Below, piece by piece: positions 5,974 through 6,315 of a DNA stretch of 6,315 nt. The notes under the pieces are model-generated. The model saw only the letters and a list, made by a program, of their open reading frames with translations, did not search any database and was not told where the DNA came from. Position numbers and translations under genes: made by a program. This stretch comes from an uncultured Rhodospirillales bacterium (lineage in GTDB: Bacteria > Pseudomonadota > Alphaproteobacteria > Acetobacterales > Acetobacteraceae). Each line of letters starts with the position of its first letter. Positions within the stretch are counted from its first letter, which is position 1. The stretch is taken from the NCBI GenBank assembly GCA_903928045.1, contig CAIYPH010000603.1, positions 1-6,315 on the forward strand, read 5' to 3'.

Positions 5974-6315
5974 ATGAGCAAGATCATCCGCACGGAACCG
6001 AACAAGATCCTGTCTAAAGCCGTTGAATATCATGGCTTTGTCTTCGTCCAGGGCTGCACCGCCAAGGACACTTCGCAGGACATCAAGGGCCAGACCAAGC
6101 AGGTTCTCGACCTGATCGACGAGATCCTCGAGACCCATGGCACCGACAAAACCCGCCTGCTGCAGGCGCAGATCTGGGTGAAGGACATCCGCGACCGCGA
6201 CGCGATGAACGAGATCTGGTCGGCATGGCTGCCCGAGGGGGGCGCGCCGGCGCGGGCCTGCGTGGAGGCCAACATGGCCGACCCGCGCCTGCTGGTCGAA
6301 ATCATGGTCACGGTC
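5974..6315 (+). CDS. RidA family protein (YjgF/YER057c/UK114), cut by the window end
   Basis: The first 114 codons are present and no stop is reached at 6315. Family members are usually 110-130 residues, so only the last few residues are probably missing. RidA proteins are small cytoplasmic homotrimers; the archetype hydrolyses reactive enamines and imines such as 2-aminoacrylate made by PLP enzymes. Supporting residues are G21-F-V-F-V-Q-G27 (first strands), Q40-T-K-Q-V-L near the long helix, and P92-A-R94-A-C-V-E, in which R94 matches the catalytic arginine of active RidA (Arg105 in E. coli), with E109 in the final strand (L-V-E-I). Its wording differs from classical RidA (for example the E-Y-H-G-F-V-F-V and E-I-W-S-A-W-L-P segments), resembling the divergent subgroup often annotated as YjgF-like group 2, so deaminase activity is not assured. 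AGGGAG at 5963-5968 is a good ribosome site, five bases before the ATG. The 62-base gap and possible promoter suggest a unit separate from the pump. Confidence 0.92.
   Translation, partial: MSKIIRTEPNKILSKAVEYHGFVFVQGCTAKDTSQDIKGQTKQVLDLIDEILETHGTDKTRLLQAQIWVKDIRDRDAMNEIWSAWLPEGGAPARACVEANMADPRLLVEIMVTV

Overview
The window is a high-GC, gene-dense bacterial segment with every supported gene on the + strand. GC-rich codon use, the RND pump subfamily and the gene styles suggest an alphaproteobacterium, possibly Acetobacteraceae or another Rhodospirillales. That placement is inference; there is no rRNA or other marker in the window. I see no tRNA or rRNA gene, CRISPR array, transposase, IS end or phage gene.

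Layout. (1) Bases 1-72 hold a short leader with a run of ten G. (2) Bases 73-750 encode a nitroreductase-family FMN enzyme. (3) Bases 750-775 hold a perfect 10-bp inverted repeat lying inside a plausible promoter. (4) Bases 782-1411 encode a TetR/AcrR-type repressor that may be translated from a leaderless mRNA. (5) Bases 1412-1484 hold a second promoter with a different inverted repeat that reuses the same CGTCA half-site. (6) Bases 1485-2564 encode a lipoprotein membrane-fusion protein (MFP). It overlaps by one base (TAATG) a 1044-residue RND inner-membrane efflux permease at 2564-5698. (7) Nine bases later, 5708-5911, lies a small exported cysteine-containing protein I do not recognise. (8) After a 62-base gap with a possible promoter, 5974 to the window end encodes a RidA-family (YjgF/YER057c/UK114) protein whose stop lies outside the window.

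How it fits together. tetR, mfp and rnd form a standard regulator-plus-tripartite-efflux locus without its own outer-membrane channel gene, so a TolC-like channel encoded elsewhere is presumably used. The simplest model is that the TetR protein represses both its own promoter and the mfp-rnd promoter through CGTCA half-sites, and is released by a pump substrate. The upstream nitroreductase could modify a related toxic compound, but it has a distinct codon style and may only be a neighbour. The RidA protein looks like a separate unit.

The pump itself is a known kind of system. The less ordinary points are the operator architecture (five shared half-sites in two arrangements), the probable leaderless repressor mRNA, the 19-bp promoter spacer in front of the pump, the signal-peptide-like tail of the permease, and the small CxxCxC protein coupled to it.
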